A stretch of 64,000 nucleotides of DNA, taken from Ophiobolus disseminans (Eukaryota > Ascomycota > Dothideomycetes > Pleosporales > Phaeosphaeriaceae). This document shows positions 11,292 to 22,470 of the stretch, in pieces; the first letter of the stretch is position 1, and each line of letters opens with the position of its first letter. The notes beneath the pieces were generated by a model. That model worked only from the letters and a program-made list of their open reading frames with translations, searched no databases and had not been told where the DNA came from. The DNA is taken from assembly GCA_010093685.1 (NCBI GenBank), contig MU006228.1, forward strand, positions 541,111-605,110, read 5' to 3'. A program made the translations under genes and the position numbers.

Positions 11292-12427
11292 ATGGTATCT
11301 AATTCTTTGACTTCGATCGCTACCCAGCCCGTTGACTGTTACAGGCTGCTCAGCAAAGCTGAAGAGCTCGCCAGCCATTTGGAGCAAGCGACCACCATAA
11401 TATCGCGACTTAACCAGCAGATTACAAAGCGCCAAGACAAGGAGGCCATGTACGATCACAATTCGCTAACTTGCTGCAAGACAAATAAGCCGGTTCGAAA
11501 GAGAGAGGACGCCTCAAGAAGCGGATAGCAAATATGTGGACGGAGGAAGCTAATTTATTGAGGAAAGAGATGAAATACAAATGTCGCAAGACCGGATACA
11601 AAGGGCGCGCTCGAATACAGCTCAGACTCATAGGACAAGCTGAGAGCCAAGATCTTTGTGCTTTACTACAGGCCAAGCTTCCGCGAGAGCTCCGAGACCT
11701 GATCTATTCCTACATTCTCGACTCCACACCGGCGGAAGACCGGTACGTGGTCAAACTCGATGATGGCTATCAAAGAGGAAATTGTACGGGAATCACGTCC
11801 AGCCCTGATTCAATTTGGAAACCAGAGCGGTGTTGGTGGAAACCATGTATCTGTCGCTTCTGGAAAACGGCATATGTAGGTAGCGAAACATGGAAAGAGC
11901 TGATCGAGCACTGGTATGAGACCACCGAATTTCATATAAAGCATGACTGGCATCTACTGCACAGCCTACTCCACGCCGATCCATGGATACCCGGCTATCC
12001 TACCTATCACACGATTCGGAACCTTACATTTCTGAGTAGGGAACAGGATTCCAACGACGGCGATCGACCGCGGACACTCAGTGAGCTTTCTGTCCTCAGG
12101 CTTCGACACACCTGGTCTTCATTGCTAGGTACAGCGATATGCGCCCCCGTTTCCATCCGTCTGAAGTGATCTGCGATTTTTGCACTTGGCTATCGCGGAT
12201 ATGGCCATACGTGAAGGGATTTAGCAGACTTTGTTTTGTAATACAGGTTGAGGGGTATCCCGATTTCCAGGTTTCGAGCGGTGGAGCAACGCAGGAACAG
12301 TGGATGGACAAGCTGAAGGAGGTAAGCAAGACGTCGATCCACCACCATAGTTGTTTGTGCTCAAGTCCTGACTATTTAGACCTGGTTATCACAAGGTGTT
12401 TCCCTCTGGGCAACACAGATCCGGTAG
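11292..12427 (+). pseudogene. LPREL-motif paralogue 3, frame-disrupted
   Basis: The family order is complete but split over three frames. ATG 11292 opens a coiled-coil segment (LLSKAEELASHLEQATTII). After about 11489 a second frame carries LLQAKLPRELRDLIYSYIL and HWYETTEFHI. From about 12085 a third frame carries LSRIWPYVKGFSRLCFVIQV, equivalent to the C-terminal part of paralogue 2. The final intron 12322-12379 (GTAAGC, CTGAC branch, TAG) is intact and leads to a short exon ending at TAG 12427. I found no splice pair that joins the first two frame changes in phase, so single-base indels are likely, at least near 12090. It could still be a functional gene if unseen introns explain the shifts. 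Confidence 0.6.
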
Positions 12428-12701
12428 AATGAACGTTCGATACATGGGTTTGGGAGAGTGTTAGGGGTATCCACGCAGGCTCATTTGTGTCGAAAGGTGC
12501 GACTCATCATGGCGAATATTGGAAGATTGGGGACACATGATGTGCTGTACATCACGAAAAAAAAAATTCGCTAGAAAGCTATAGGATTTATTAATCACCT
12601 GGCAGTCGATTGCGTCATGAATTATGCGTGCTGACCACCCTCTGAACTATTACTCATGAGATGTTATACCTAACAACTAACCCAAGGCATTTTCTAGTAG
12701 C

Positions 12702-13554
12702 ATGCGTGATAAGAAGAATTTGGACAAGCATAAAATCGATAGCTTGCTATCCCAACTCGTACTAGAGTGTGTCTGGGCAGAGCCCAAACCGTTACACTCT
12801 CGAATTGCGCGAAATGGTCTACACGCATATCTTCGAGCTACCACTGGAGAAGACGATAATCCCGAACCTAGACAGAGAATGTGACGGCGAACGCTTCTGC
12901 TTCTTACCTGTAACGGTGTGTGGAGAGGGGGAGGACTGCGCTGAATTGACTATCTGAGGTGGGCAGATCCGCTTATATACATGACCGTACATGAGCTGTC
13001 CCAACTTGTGCTAGAGTAGGTCTAGGCAGAGCCCAAACCGTTACATTACCCCACGACTGTCGCAGAGGTATATGCTCTAAGCACTTCATGGACGCCGCCT
13101 ATATGAGCACAGAAGACCAACTCGAGATCTTCAAACACTGGTACCGCTCCGCCAACCTCTAGCTTGATCATGAATCACTGAAAGAGTTGCCGTGTTTCCT
13201 GATGAGCGATAGATGGAACATGGGAATTCCCGCTTCCAAGCTCATCACCAAATTAAACATCAAACTCACCTCCTACGACCTGGACGATACCGTGAAACTC
13301 GAGAACCTCTGGTGACTTTCTATTCTTGTGCCGGCTATTCGTGTCATGTTGGTGTCATGTTGGTGTCATGGGTTCGCCATGATCGTGACGGCGACCTCGG
13401 AAAGGCAATCAAGACGTGTCAAACTACGATTCGTATTTTGTGGCCTTACATAGGTTGTCTGGCACCCTCACAAATCGCCATACGTCTACGTACGTATAAG
13501 CGCGATATCACATTACGCGAGGGAGGATTGATGCTGGAGCAATGGCTCAGTTAG
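12702..13554 (+). pseudogene. LPREL-motif paralogue 4, degenerate
   Basis: Fragments of the same family in family order but in different frames: YTLELREMVYTHIFELPLEK near 12790-12850, then MSTEDQLEIFKHWYRSANL near 13100-13160 directly followed by an in-frame TAG, SDRWNMGIPASKL, and finally ILWPYIGCLAPSQIAIRL near 13430-13490. The part corresponding to residues between the LPREL and WYR motifs contains a duplicated 48-bp segment. It has stops and at least two frame changes, so it is dead. It closes the tandem array. Confidence 0.75.
12750..13046 (+). repeat. 48-bp imperfect direct repeat pair (12750-12797 and 12999-13046)
   Basis: Two copies 249 bp apart share the core ctaggcagagcccaaaccg or ctgggcagagcccaaaccg plus flanking matches (cccaact...gtactagagt against cccaact...gtgctagagt). 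Most differences are transitions. They lie inside the degenerate paralogue 4 and indicate a local partial duplication. Confidence 0.75.
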
Positions 13555-14070
13555 GGACGAGCCAAAATTTGTGCATTTGCTTTGTTCCTGCGATGTATCA
13601 ACTTGCATTCATTTTGGAGTTTTTCAGAGTCTCAGATCATACCAGGAGGTTTTGTTTTCTGTGGGCGTTATCTCCATCATCATTTTAGCACAATCTGGCA
13701 TAAGGCTGGTGGAATGTCTGACCCCAACCCGGTTCAGGGACGAGTTCCTGCACACGGTCGAGCGAGCGGTTTGAGCATTCAGATGGGCAATTTGAAAAAG
13801 TCCCATCATCTCAACGTTTTCTAACCAGCACTGGTAAAATAGAAATATAATTTGCTCAAGTACCTGTGGCTGTATTTGGGGTCCGGGTAGGATACTCACA
13901 AGCCAATTGCTACGCGACCATGTAGTGGGCTATTTTGAAAAATCTTAAACAAGACATTCAGTGGATGCCGGTAAGCTATGTTCAGCGCCCATGCCCTCCT
14001 CCGCATACGACGCACTTACGTCGTAGCCCTATAAGCCCATCTTACACCCTCCCGAAACATCCTCCTCTCG
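13555..14070. other. intergenic, no gene seen
   Basis: Region between the LPREL array (+) and the amidase (-), a convergent arrangement; probably 3' flanks only. Confidence 0.5.
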
Positions 14071-15865
14071 CTACCTCCCAACAACATCCCCCAACCCCAC
14101 CCCCGGCTTCAAATACGGCCGTACCACCCCCCTAACCCCCGTCCTCTGCTCAAACGCAAACGCAACCCCAATCAACACTTCCTCACTCCACTTCCTCCCC
14201 GCAAACGCAATCCCAAACGGCACGCCCGGCGCCGTCGCATTCAAATCTCCGCGCCGATTCGTCACAACAGTCGTATTACCGGGGTACGCGCCCAGCGGCA
14301 CCGTAACCACGGGCCCGCCAATGATCGCGGAAATGCCCGATGCGGCGCGCGTGGGCAGCACCACGGCGTCAAGGCGGTATGTATCCAGCGCGCCGAGGAT
14401 GCCGCCGGGGCCGCCGAGGAAGAGGTTGGACTGGTATGCGGCCCAGAACTCTGCGGATGTGTGTGAGAAATTTGCTGTTTGGGCGAGGCTGTTTTCGAAG
14501 TTTGCGGTGTCGCGGGAGGGATATTGTTCTGCTGGGAAGCGTTTCGTGAAAGCATTCACATCTGCGAGGGAAGTGACGTTGTTAGGGTTGTACGTAAGTT
14601 GCGCCAGGTACGCCGCAAGATTAGGTGTGAAATCGCCGGCGAGGACGGTGCCTTCGGCGTCCGACTCGAGATACTGGTCGTAGGCGGTGTAGTTTGTGTT
14701 TTCGATAATGATTGCGCCTGCGTTGCGGAGAGTGATGAGGGCGGCTTCGAAGGCGTCGTAGATGGGTGCTGTGGCGCTGGTGCGGGTGCCGATGGCGTTG
14801 CGGGGGACGCCGATGCGTTTGCCGAGGAGGGCGTCAAATTGGCAGGCTGCTGGGTAGTCGGGGACTGTGCCGTTGCGGGCCCAGGGGATGGCGGAAGTGT
14901 AGTTGTCGTAGGGGTCTGGGCCGGCGATGGCTTGGAGGATATATGCTGCGTCTTTAACGGTGCGAGCCATGGGTCCGACTGTGTCCTGGTGCTCAGAAAT
15001 TGGGATGACCAGGGCTCTGCTTGTTAGGCCAAGAGTAGTCTTGATTCCCACGATGTTATTCATCTGACTAGGAGACAAGATACTGCCATCAGTCTCAGTG
15101 CCCAATGAGCCAACTGCTAGACCGAGACTGGATGCGACACCACTTCCACTGCTGCTACCGCTGGGATCTTGACCAGGGTAGTATGCGCCGTAGGTTTGGC
15201 CACCATGTGCAGACCAGCCGTTGGAAGAGTTCGACGAGCGGTAGTTCGCCCATTGCGAGAGATTGGTCTTGCCGAGAATAATGGCACCGGCTTTGCGAAG
15301 CCTAGCAGCCACCGTGGCATCACGTGGTACCTTTGCGCCGAGAAGTGCGTATGATCCGGCGGTGTTGTTCATCTCGTCGAACGTGGCGATGTTGTTTTTG
15401 ATGAGAATTGGTAGGCCATGAAGAGGTCTGAAGAGTGTTAGTACTTGATGCACAATCTCAACATGTAAATGCCATACCCTCTCAACGTCCCATGCGCCCG
15501 CTCATCATCCAACTCTTGTGCAATACTCCACGCATCAGGATTAATTTCAGTGACCATATGCAGCGTTGAATTGACTTGTAAGATGCGTCCAACGTATGCC
15601 TATCCAAGTCAGCATTCAATCAACTCTTCTCAACCCCTCTCAACCATCCCGAGAACTCCTTCCTCCCCACATCCTGATAATCATAAAGCAATTCATCACA
15701 TACCTCCACCAACTGCACACTCGAAAAATCCCCCCTCTCCAGCCCAAGCGTCAACTCCTCCACCCCCGCATCCAACAGATCCGGAAACTTCGAATACGCC
15801 GCAACCACGCTCGTCAGCGGCGCAAGCGCCACAAACGCCCTTGCGATAAACCACGCCGAGACCAT
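14071..15865 (-). CDS. secreted amidase-signature family hydrolase
   Basis: Predicted exons 15865-15704, 15599-15478 and 15427-14071, 546 residues. Introns are 104 bp (GTATGT...GCTGAC...TAG) and 50 bp (GTATGG...TACTAAC...CAG); both keep frame. Residues 1-23 (MVSAWFIARAFVALAPLTSV) look like a signal peptide. The amidase core shows the Ser-cisSer-Lys triad in context: Lys in GLPILIKNN, the Gly/Ser loop GSSSGSG and the nucleophile Ser in GTETDGSI, followed by VGIKTTLGLTSRA and DTVGPMARTV. Many N-x-S/T sites fit secretion. The family hydrolyses amides; the substrate cannot be told. Secretion and glycosylation argue against a GatA role. Confidence 0.9.
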
Positions 15866-16727
15866 AATGGCAATCGGCAACGAAATGGTCTCCCAAGTGT
15901 GAAATTTGAACAGTGGTCTTGGGATGCGAGCGTCCCCACCATTTATACACATAGCAGCAGACTCATTGACGTTCTTGTCTTTCTCTGCATCGCCCAATTG
16001 CGACTGCCGCATATCTGACTGGGATGTTATCCCATGCCCTGTCCGCGGGAAAAACTTACGGTATCGGAGATATGTCGATCGGTGCGATAAGCGTTGCTGT
16101 GGTACTTCCGCCTACCTACGTCTGACATGTAACGGCTCTGTATTCGACTTGTGCATCGTTGCACAAGACCTGCCTCATCTGATTGTGTCCTACCTTCTCC
16201 ATTAAGCAATATCTTCACCGCAGCTCTATTGTTCAAGATATATTGCTTACGTTTCGTACCACCATTTGTCGCAGAGACATCTTGCTCACGTACTGGAGTT
16301 GGGATGTACGATGCACGGGCTAGGCTAGAACAGGAAGGTGTAAAAGGGCTTGGCGGCTGAGATGCATTCCGCGGCAAGGTTGTGGCTGCGGGTAGTTATC
16401 GATAATGCTGTTTGGAGTTTTCGATGATGGTGAGATGCGATTGCGGAGGACGGATGTGAGATTTATTGGACCTGCCAATTGGGGTAATGTTTTGACGAAG
16501 TGCATGGGGAATTAGGGGCCGAGGTTCGTGAGCCAACTACAGTTTTAAGGCGTATATCATCAATAAAGATGGCAAACTTGAGACTCGGGATGCTCTCAAG
16601 TTTCCTGTTTCGAGCTGCTGCTGCCGATTGAGAAGGAATTGCATCGTTGTTGAACTTGGATACTAAGTCTATCGTTTATGTTATGTCATCAGCACATGTC
16701 TTGCTCAACAACTCTTCAATATCTCAC
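15866..16727. other. intergenic, no gene seen
   Basis: Amidase promoter and 3' flank of MEU1. Apart from the TATA box above, nothing specific was recognised. Confidence 0.5.
15942..15947 (-). promoter_or_regulatory. TATA box of the amidase gene
   Basis: TATAAA on the minus strand about 77 bp before the chosen ATG at 15865. Its position supports that start over upstream in-frame ATGs, one of which overlaps the box itself. Confidence 0.45.
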
Positions 16728-17721
16728 TTAATCAAAATATCCCGGGAACAGCCACTGCAGCTTCTTTTCCGCCTCCCCCCACCGTCCTTCCTTCTTCGTC
16801 ATAGCTCCTGCAAACCTCATCTGGCCTTCGAGATGCTTCGCCAGCACCAACTCGCCATGCTCCTCCTTAGTCAGCTCATTCAGCACAGCACCCACAAAGC
16901 GCCTCGCGTTCTCGGCGTTGGCCTTCATATGCGACATGACCATCTCAACGTTGACATCTTCCTCGCCGTTGCCGCGCCAGCAGTCGTAGTCGGTCGCCAT
17001 GCATATCATCTGGTATGAGATCTCGGCTTCGCGCGCGAGCTTTGCTTCCGGGAGAGCGCTCATGTTGATGACGCTGCCGCCCCATGTGCGGTAGAGGTTC
17101 GACTCTGCGCGCGTGCTGAACTGTGGGCCTTCCATGCATATCAGCAATCCCTTGTCGTGTAGAGTCACGCCGTCGCCCTCCAGACTGTGTCCGCACTTCC
17201 GCACAATCTCGGCTAGGTGCTTGTCGAATGGGTCGCCAAAGCCCACGTGCCCTACCATGCCCTTCTCGAAGAACGTGAATGGCCGGACGCCTTTTGTGCG
17301 GTCGATTATCTGGTCGGGGACGACGAAGTCGCGCGGTTGGATCTCTTCTTGCAGCGAGCCGACGGCGGAGAAGGCGATGATGGTGCGCACGCCGATATGG
17401 CGCAGGGCGGCCAAGTTGGCTTGGTTCTTGACCTCGTGTGGCGCATATTCGTGATGGAGGCCGTGGCGCGAGAGGAAGGCAATGGGGATGGGCTTGCCCG
17501 AGGTCGGGGAGGGATGCTGGAGGATGCTAATGGGGGACGATGGCTTGCCCCATGGCGTGTCAACGTCGAGTGTCGCGGCGAGTTCGAAGCCGGGTAGTGA
17601 CGAGATGCCTGTGCCGCCAATCACAGCAATGTGCACTGGTGCTGTTTGAGGTGTAAGTGGTGAGTGTGAAGGATAACAGGGAAAGTTGCGCACCATCGTA
17701 TGTGTTGGGCACGCCTGCCAT
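16728..17721 (-). CDS. MEU1: S-methyl-5'-thioadenosine phosphorylase
   Basis: Exons 17721-17694 and 17641-16728, 313 residues; the 52-bp intron splits an Ala codon after MAGVPNTYD. The enzyme phosphorolyses methylthioadenosine to adenine and methylthioribose-1-phosphate in methionine salvage and polyamine metabolism, in the cytosol. Motifs: VHIAVIGGTGISSLPGFE, SRHG (phosphate), the central MEGPQFSTRAES and the C-terminal substrate loop MATDYDCW. Length matches the trimeric MTAP family (about 280-340). A short open extension upstream of 17721 exists, but the start at MAGVPN fits the family. The identification is firm. Confidence 0.94.
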
Positions 17722-17994
17722 CTTGCGATATGGGATTGAAATTGGCCTAGAGCAGATGAGAGGTTTGAATTGAGGAGCAAAGACAGCAGTAAGACGTTTG
17801 ACGCGCTGCAACATTCACTTTGGACGGCAAGCAGACGCGATAACAATTTCTTCGTTGGCGGGGTAGCTCTTCCTGACCCCTGGACCCTGATGGCGTCATA
17901 AGCCGACAGCCAATGGGAGCGTTGCACTCATATACACTAGGCATCGTGTTGATAGTCTCAAATCAAACATGTCCTGACTCTATACAGGATGCAA

Positions 17995-18707
17995 CTACAG
18001 CACCAAAGCGAGTCCAAATCCCATCGCCGCGCCGAGTCCTGCACCAAGCTTCGCAGCACCACCCGTAGACTGCGCCGTACCGCCTGTAGTCATCGACGCC
18101 GTGCCGCTTGCACTTGGTGTAGCAGTGCTGTTTGCTGTCAGATTTGCAGGCAAACTGATCAGCCTGCTAATCTTGTGGACCGTGACATTGGGTATCGTAA
18201 GATTGCCAGCCGTTTGAATGTCCTAAACACGTTCAGCGGATTCATACATGTCTGCACGATTCGGGTACTTACACCTTGAGGAACAGCAACTGTCGTAGTG
18301 CTACCGCCGAATACCAGCTCGATGTTGTTTCCCCGTGCCCTGGCAATCGTGTACGTCTGGTTCGAAATGGTCGTCACTGTCTTCGGGGTTTCCGTAAAGT
18401 TTGTCAACAGGTACGTCCCCTGCAGGACGTGGTAAGACAGCAGTGCTTGCACAGCAGCGCGGTCACGATTGCGAATCGCCGTGCCTTCAGGGCTAGAAGG
18501 AGTTACAGCTTCGAAGGCGGCATTGGTGGGTGCAAAGATGGTGACTGGAGTCCGACCTAGCGAGCCGGCGAAGCTGGAGGCGGGTATGCCCAGTGCATCC
18601 GCAAAGGAGCTGAGATCAGGATTACCTGCGAGGAGAGAAGTGAGGAACATGGTTTGCGCTGTCGCATAGGACGCGAGGATGGAGAGGGCTGGGATTGAGG
18701 CGCGCAT
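17995..18707 (-). CDS. GPI-anchored fasciclin (FAS1) domain protein
   Basis: Exons 18707-18273 and 18222-17995, 220 residues; the 50-bp intron (GTAAGT...TAG) is phase 0. Without splicing the frame ends early. Residues 1-18 (MRASIPALSILASYATAQ) are a signal peptide. A single FAS1 domain follows, with the H1-type motif TIFAPTNAAFEA and the H2-type YHVLQGTYL. After splicing the C-terminus is a Ser/Thr/Gly spacer and a hydrophobic tail ending AAMGFGLALVL, as in a GPI anchor signal. It probably sits on the cell surface or wall and acts in adhesion; partners are unknown. Confidence 0.88.
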
Positions 18708-19563
18708 GGTGTAGGCTGGTGAGAATATGGGTTGATAAGGTAATGTTTGTTCTGATAATACAGCGCAGGCTCCGAAGAGGGACTGCAACACGTCTTGTTG
18801 TCTGCTCTTGTACTTGTTTTGAAGTCGATCACCGGTCTCCAATGTCCAAGGCAGAATCGCTAAACGCTGGCCGCCAAACTCTTTTTACCCCAGATCATCG
18901 CTTTGCGCATTGCCGATCAACCATTGTACATTTTGGGTTAGTCTGAACGCAGGTACGGCATGGCGCAGTGTGCGCCACATGAATCCTAACTGTGCCTACT
19001 GAACATCGTGAGGCTTGGTGGAGCGAGTGTTGTGGTGTCGGGGTCGTGGCCGTAGCGTGTTGATGTCAGCCAAGCCGGGGCGCCTGAAGCTAGGATCGGA
19101 CCGAGGCTGCGCGAGGCTGCGCCTTTCTTCATCCAATGTCACCAGATACGTACGTCGCCCACTACAACTTCGCCGTCTTGCATCTTGGTTACCGATGGCT
19201 CCAAAGCCTGCATAGTACCCTTCCAGCACCAGCCTCATGCTCACAAACAAGACAATGTACTCACGTGTGTAGTTCCTTCGCCTACTCACTCACCACTGTT
19301 GGCCCTTCTCCTTACTCTCTGCAATCTTTTGGCAAGTATGCTCAATTAAAGCTTACAATGTTAGTCTAGCTGTGTCGCTCAGCATGTAGGACAACACCAA
19401 AAGCCTCGTCGGCATTGCGAGATAGGGTTAATCGCAGCATGAAGCGCGCACAGCATCATAACATATCCAGTGTACATGTAATAGAGTAAGCTGGAGATAC
19501 TCGCACACCCAATATCTCTTTTTAATTCTATCCAGTTAATACTCAAGTATAGTCCGCTCATCT
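18708..19563. other. intergenic, no gene seen
   Basis: About 850 bp between two minus-strand genes. Short open frames without recognisable domains; taken as promoter and 3' flank. Confidence 0.5.
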
Positions 19564-20606
19564 TCACCCCCTATACCCAAAGCCACCCTCAACCATAGCC
19601 ACCGCCCTCTTCGTCGCCACATCCAGTTCCTCCTTCTCAAGTCCCAACTTCTCATTATCAATCCCCTGCCCAGTTTCATAATCCCCGCGCCCACCCTCCT
19701 CAAAGATCTTCGCATACAACGCCTTCGCAAACCCCGTCATCTTGCCCTCCCCCAACTCCTTCATTCCCTCCGCATCCCTCTCGCGACCAGGCTGATACCT
19801 AATGGTCCAATCCTCATCCGACGTGCCCAGCACGCGATGCAGCGAATCCAGAATTTCGCGCTGACTGACCAAAAACGACGAAATGTACAAGCCCTCATTA
19901 TCCCAATCCTGCAGCGCCAGTCCTCCTCCATTCGTCTTTTCGATAGGCAAACTCAACACCTTGGCCATCGCCTTCCCACACAACTCCCACGTACTAACAT
20001 TCACCTTCTTCCGCCCCTCATCCAGCAACGTCACCCTCCTCCCCGCGATATCGAAGCCCGCCCACGGCTCCCCCATCCCAATACTAAACTCGTACCAAAA
20101 CCCGCACACAAGCGCAATCCACTTCACGCCGTCTTTCTCCGCGCTCCGCGCGTCATCCACAAAGCGCTCGAAGTTGCCGAGCGCGGTGTCCGAGGGCGCC
20201 CAGGCGGTGCGCGTGGACAGCGCGTAGCCGTAGTAGTTGGGCACGATGTATTTCACGCCGACTTTTGCTGCTGCGGCGACGATGCGTGGGTGCTGGTCCG
20301 GTGGTGCCTGGGCGGGGAGCGTGATGATGAGGACGTCGTGGCCGCGGAGGGCGTCTTGGATGGATGCGTCGGAGTCGTAGTCGACTTTGGTGACGGTGAC
20401 GGCGGGGGGGAAGGTAGCGGTGCTGGAGGGCCGGGTTAGGACGGTGATGCTGTGATTTCCGGCGGCGAGGAGGGCGCTGAGGAAGTGCGAGCCGAGGTTG
20501 CCGGTGCCCTGGGGGTGTTAGTGGTATGTGGGAGTGATGAGGAGATGTAAATTCATACGCCGATGAGAGCGACTTTGCGCAGATGGGTTGGTGTGGAGTC
20601 GGACAT
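19564..20606 (-). CDS. NmrA-like / isoflavone-reductase-like NAD(P)-binding protein
   Basis: Exons 20606-20559 and 20508-19564, 330 residues; the 50-bp intron (GTATGA, ACTAAC branch, CAG) falls inside the nucleotide-binding loop, which reads ALIGGTGNLGSHFL after splicing (GxxGxxG of an atypical Rossmann SDR). The body has the family features: SITVLTRPSS after beta-2, VLIITLPAQ, VKYIVPNYYGYAL and the active-site region WIALVCGFWYEF. The catalytic Tyr-Lys pair of classical SDRs is not obvious, as is usual in NmrA-like proteins, some of which are redox sensors and others reductases. Substrate is unknown. Confidence 0.88.
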
Positions 20607-22067
20607 GGTTGCGGGTTCTCGACTGTAGAATTGGATTTCGAAGACAGTAAGATAGTCAAGTCAAGCTTGTGATACTCTCCAAAATCCACGCGGCCATCTA
20701 CTTTTATATCCTCCCATCAATCCACCTTTGATTCTCGCACGCCTTGATTCCAAGGTTGTCTTGAATACCACGCTAACCCGCACTCGTATGTCTTTCTACT
20801 AGCGGGACGATTACGCTCCGTTGGGTGTCTAAAATCGCCGAGCCCGCCTCATACCTACGGAAGCGAGTCATGTAAGCTGAAACACACCTCGGCTTGAGTT
20901 TTGCATCTTGAGGTGCTGCAGGAGCTTTAAGTTAAGAAAACGCGTTTGCGGATATGACTCGAAGTTATGTTTAACGTGTTACCTTATCTAATTTGATGTG
21001 AAAGCACCTAGGTAAACTACGCATGTCTACTAAGATCAACTCTAGAATGAGCATCTAGATAGGAACTTGCACACCCAAAAAGATTTCTTGTTAAGCTTCC
21101 TTTTCGGGGCTTCGGTACCTTCCCAAATCCCGAGATCATCTCACACACACCGATCATCGCGTGCTGTGGCATAGAGACAATACGTTTGTCATCACTTTTA
21201 AAATAGTTGCCTCAGTACTTCTAGCGACATCGAGTCCGTTGCTATGATGACTGCATCACAGCTCGCACCGGAGTCATCGTGTCACCGTCCCTCATAGTCG
21301 AAGAACGAGGACTCGCCGAACTCTTTTCTGCTTGTGTAACATCACCTACGATGATGATCAAAGCAGTGGATTCTGCTACTTATGGCGTGTGCCCTAGTGT
21401 TGATTATAGCAGTCCACGGGTCAGTCCAACACCAGCGCGTCTCTTGGTAGCAGGTACTTGCTGAGGAATAAAATGAAAGCGGTCGTCTGGGGTACTAGCT
21501 GGATTTGAAAATCGAGCAGCTCGAAAATTCTGCATGGACAGAATGATTGGGGTTCTGCTAGGTTTACGATAGATACATCCTAATAGGCTGGTGTAAGTGT
21601 TGGTGACATAAATCTCAGCGGTGATCGGGGTACATACAGCTCGTCCGTCCGTACTTAATATAGCTTGCATGGCCGCAGCATGATCGAAGTCGAAGCACTC
21701 CACCACAAACAAAAATCGAAAAACCCAACCCGTCCAACCCCAGCATCTAACCCACGCCCCGCCGAAAAGGCCCACCCCAAAGACAAAAGTTATATCCCAA
21801 GGAACCTAACAGCCGACTCGGCTATTAGATTTGAGCCCTTCAAGACTTTCCGAAAGAATTGTTCAGTTATTGAGTATATATATATATGGAGCTCGAGAGT
21901 CGTGGTTATGGTTTGTGGGATAGATTTTAGGAGGTGAGTGAGTACTGTCTATGCGTGTGTGGGAGTCGCAAAAAGAGGATTCCCGACGTGAATGCCTGGG
22001 ATTACGGAGTATCTGATTCCAAGGGTGATGTGCGCTGCTCGCGCGCATCCATCGTGATGTCGGCACG
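20607..22067. other. 1.4-kb intergenic region, no gene seen
   Basis: AT-richer stretch with only short open frames on either strand. A (TA)n run lies near 21880. Nothing coding is supported. Confidence 0.5.
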
Positions 22068-22390
22068 CTATTGCTTTGCAAACACTTTGCTGTGCGGATA
22101 TACCTCGTCGCTCGGAGAAATGATGCGCTCAAAGACCATGGCACGCAGCTCAGTCGGGAGATCCACCAGTCGGAACCTCGTACCTTTACGTTTTTGCCAG
22201 AAGTAATTGATCGAGGAAGGACTACGCTTGTCAAAAATCAACTCATCGGCCAAATCCACGGGCCACTCTTTCACCGGAATCCCCTTGCCACCCTTTCGAA
22301 CGTGGATCTTGTTGATCGTAAGCTTGCCGTTATGAGTGGCGATTGATGCGGATGCTGTCGCCGGAAACCCCTGCTCACCTTGGAAGAAAG
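22068..22390 (-). pseudogene. partial gene fragment of the LPREL-like family
   Basis: An open minus-strand segment of about 105 codons with HNGKLTINKIHVRKGGKG, then LVDLPTELRAMVFERIISP, the same kind of L-P-x-E-L-R helix as in the array at 8-13 kb. It starts right after a CTAG preceded by a CTAAA branch-like site, as if it were an internal exon, but no upstream exon fits between it and the MFS stop at 22471, and it has no ATG. It ends at a stop after VFAKQ; the WYR half of the family is absent. Best read as a truncated orphan copy. An independent small gene with unseen exons is possible. Confidence 0.5.
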
Positions 22391-22470
22391 TGTAGATCTA
22401 GACGGTTTAGTCGTGAATAGGCTTCGCATCTGGATACAAAGTGAGCGCAAGACGTGCACCGCACAACAAC

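Noticed and set aside
14479..15027. 182-codon frame antisense to the amidase
   Set aside because: Shadow of the GC-rich amidase coding strand; Gly/Val/Cys-biased without motifs.
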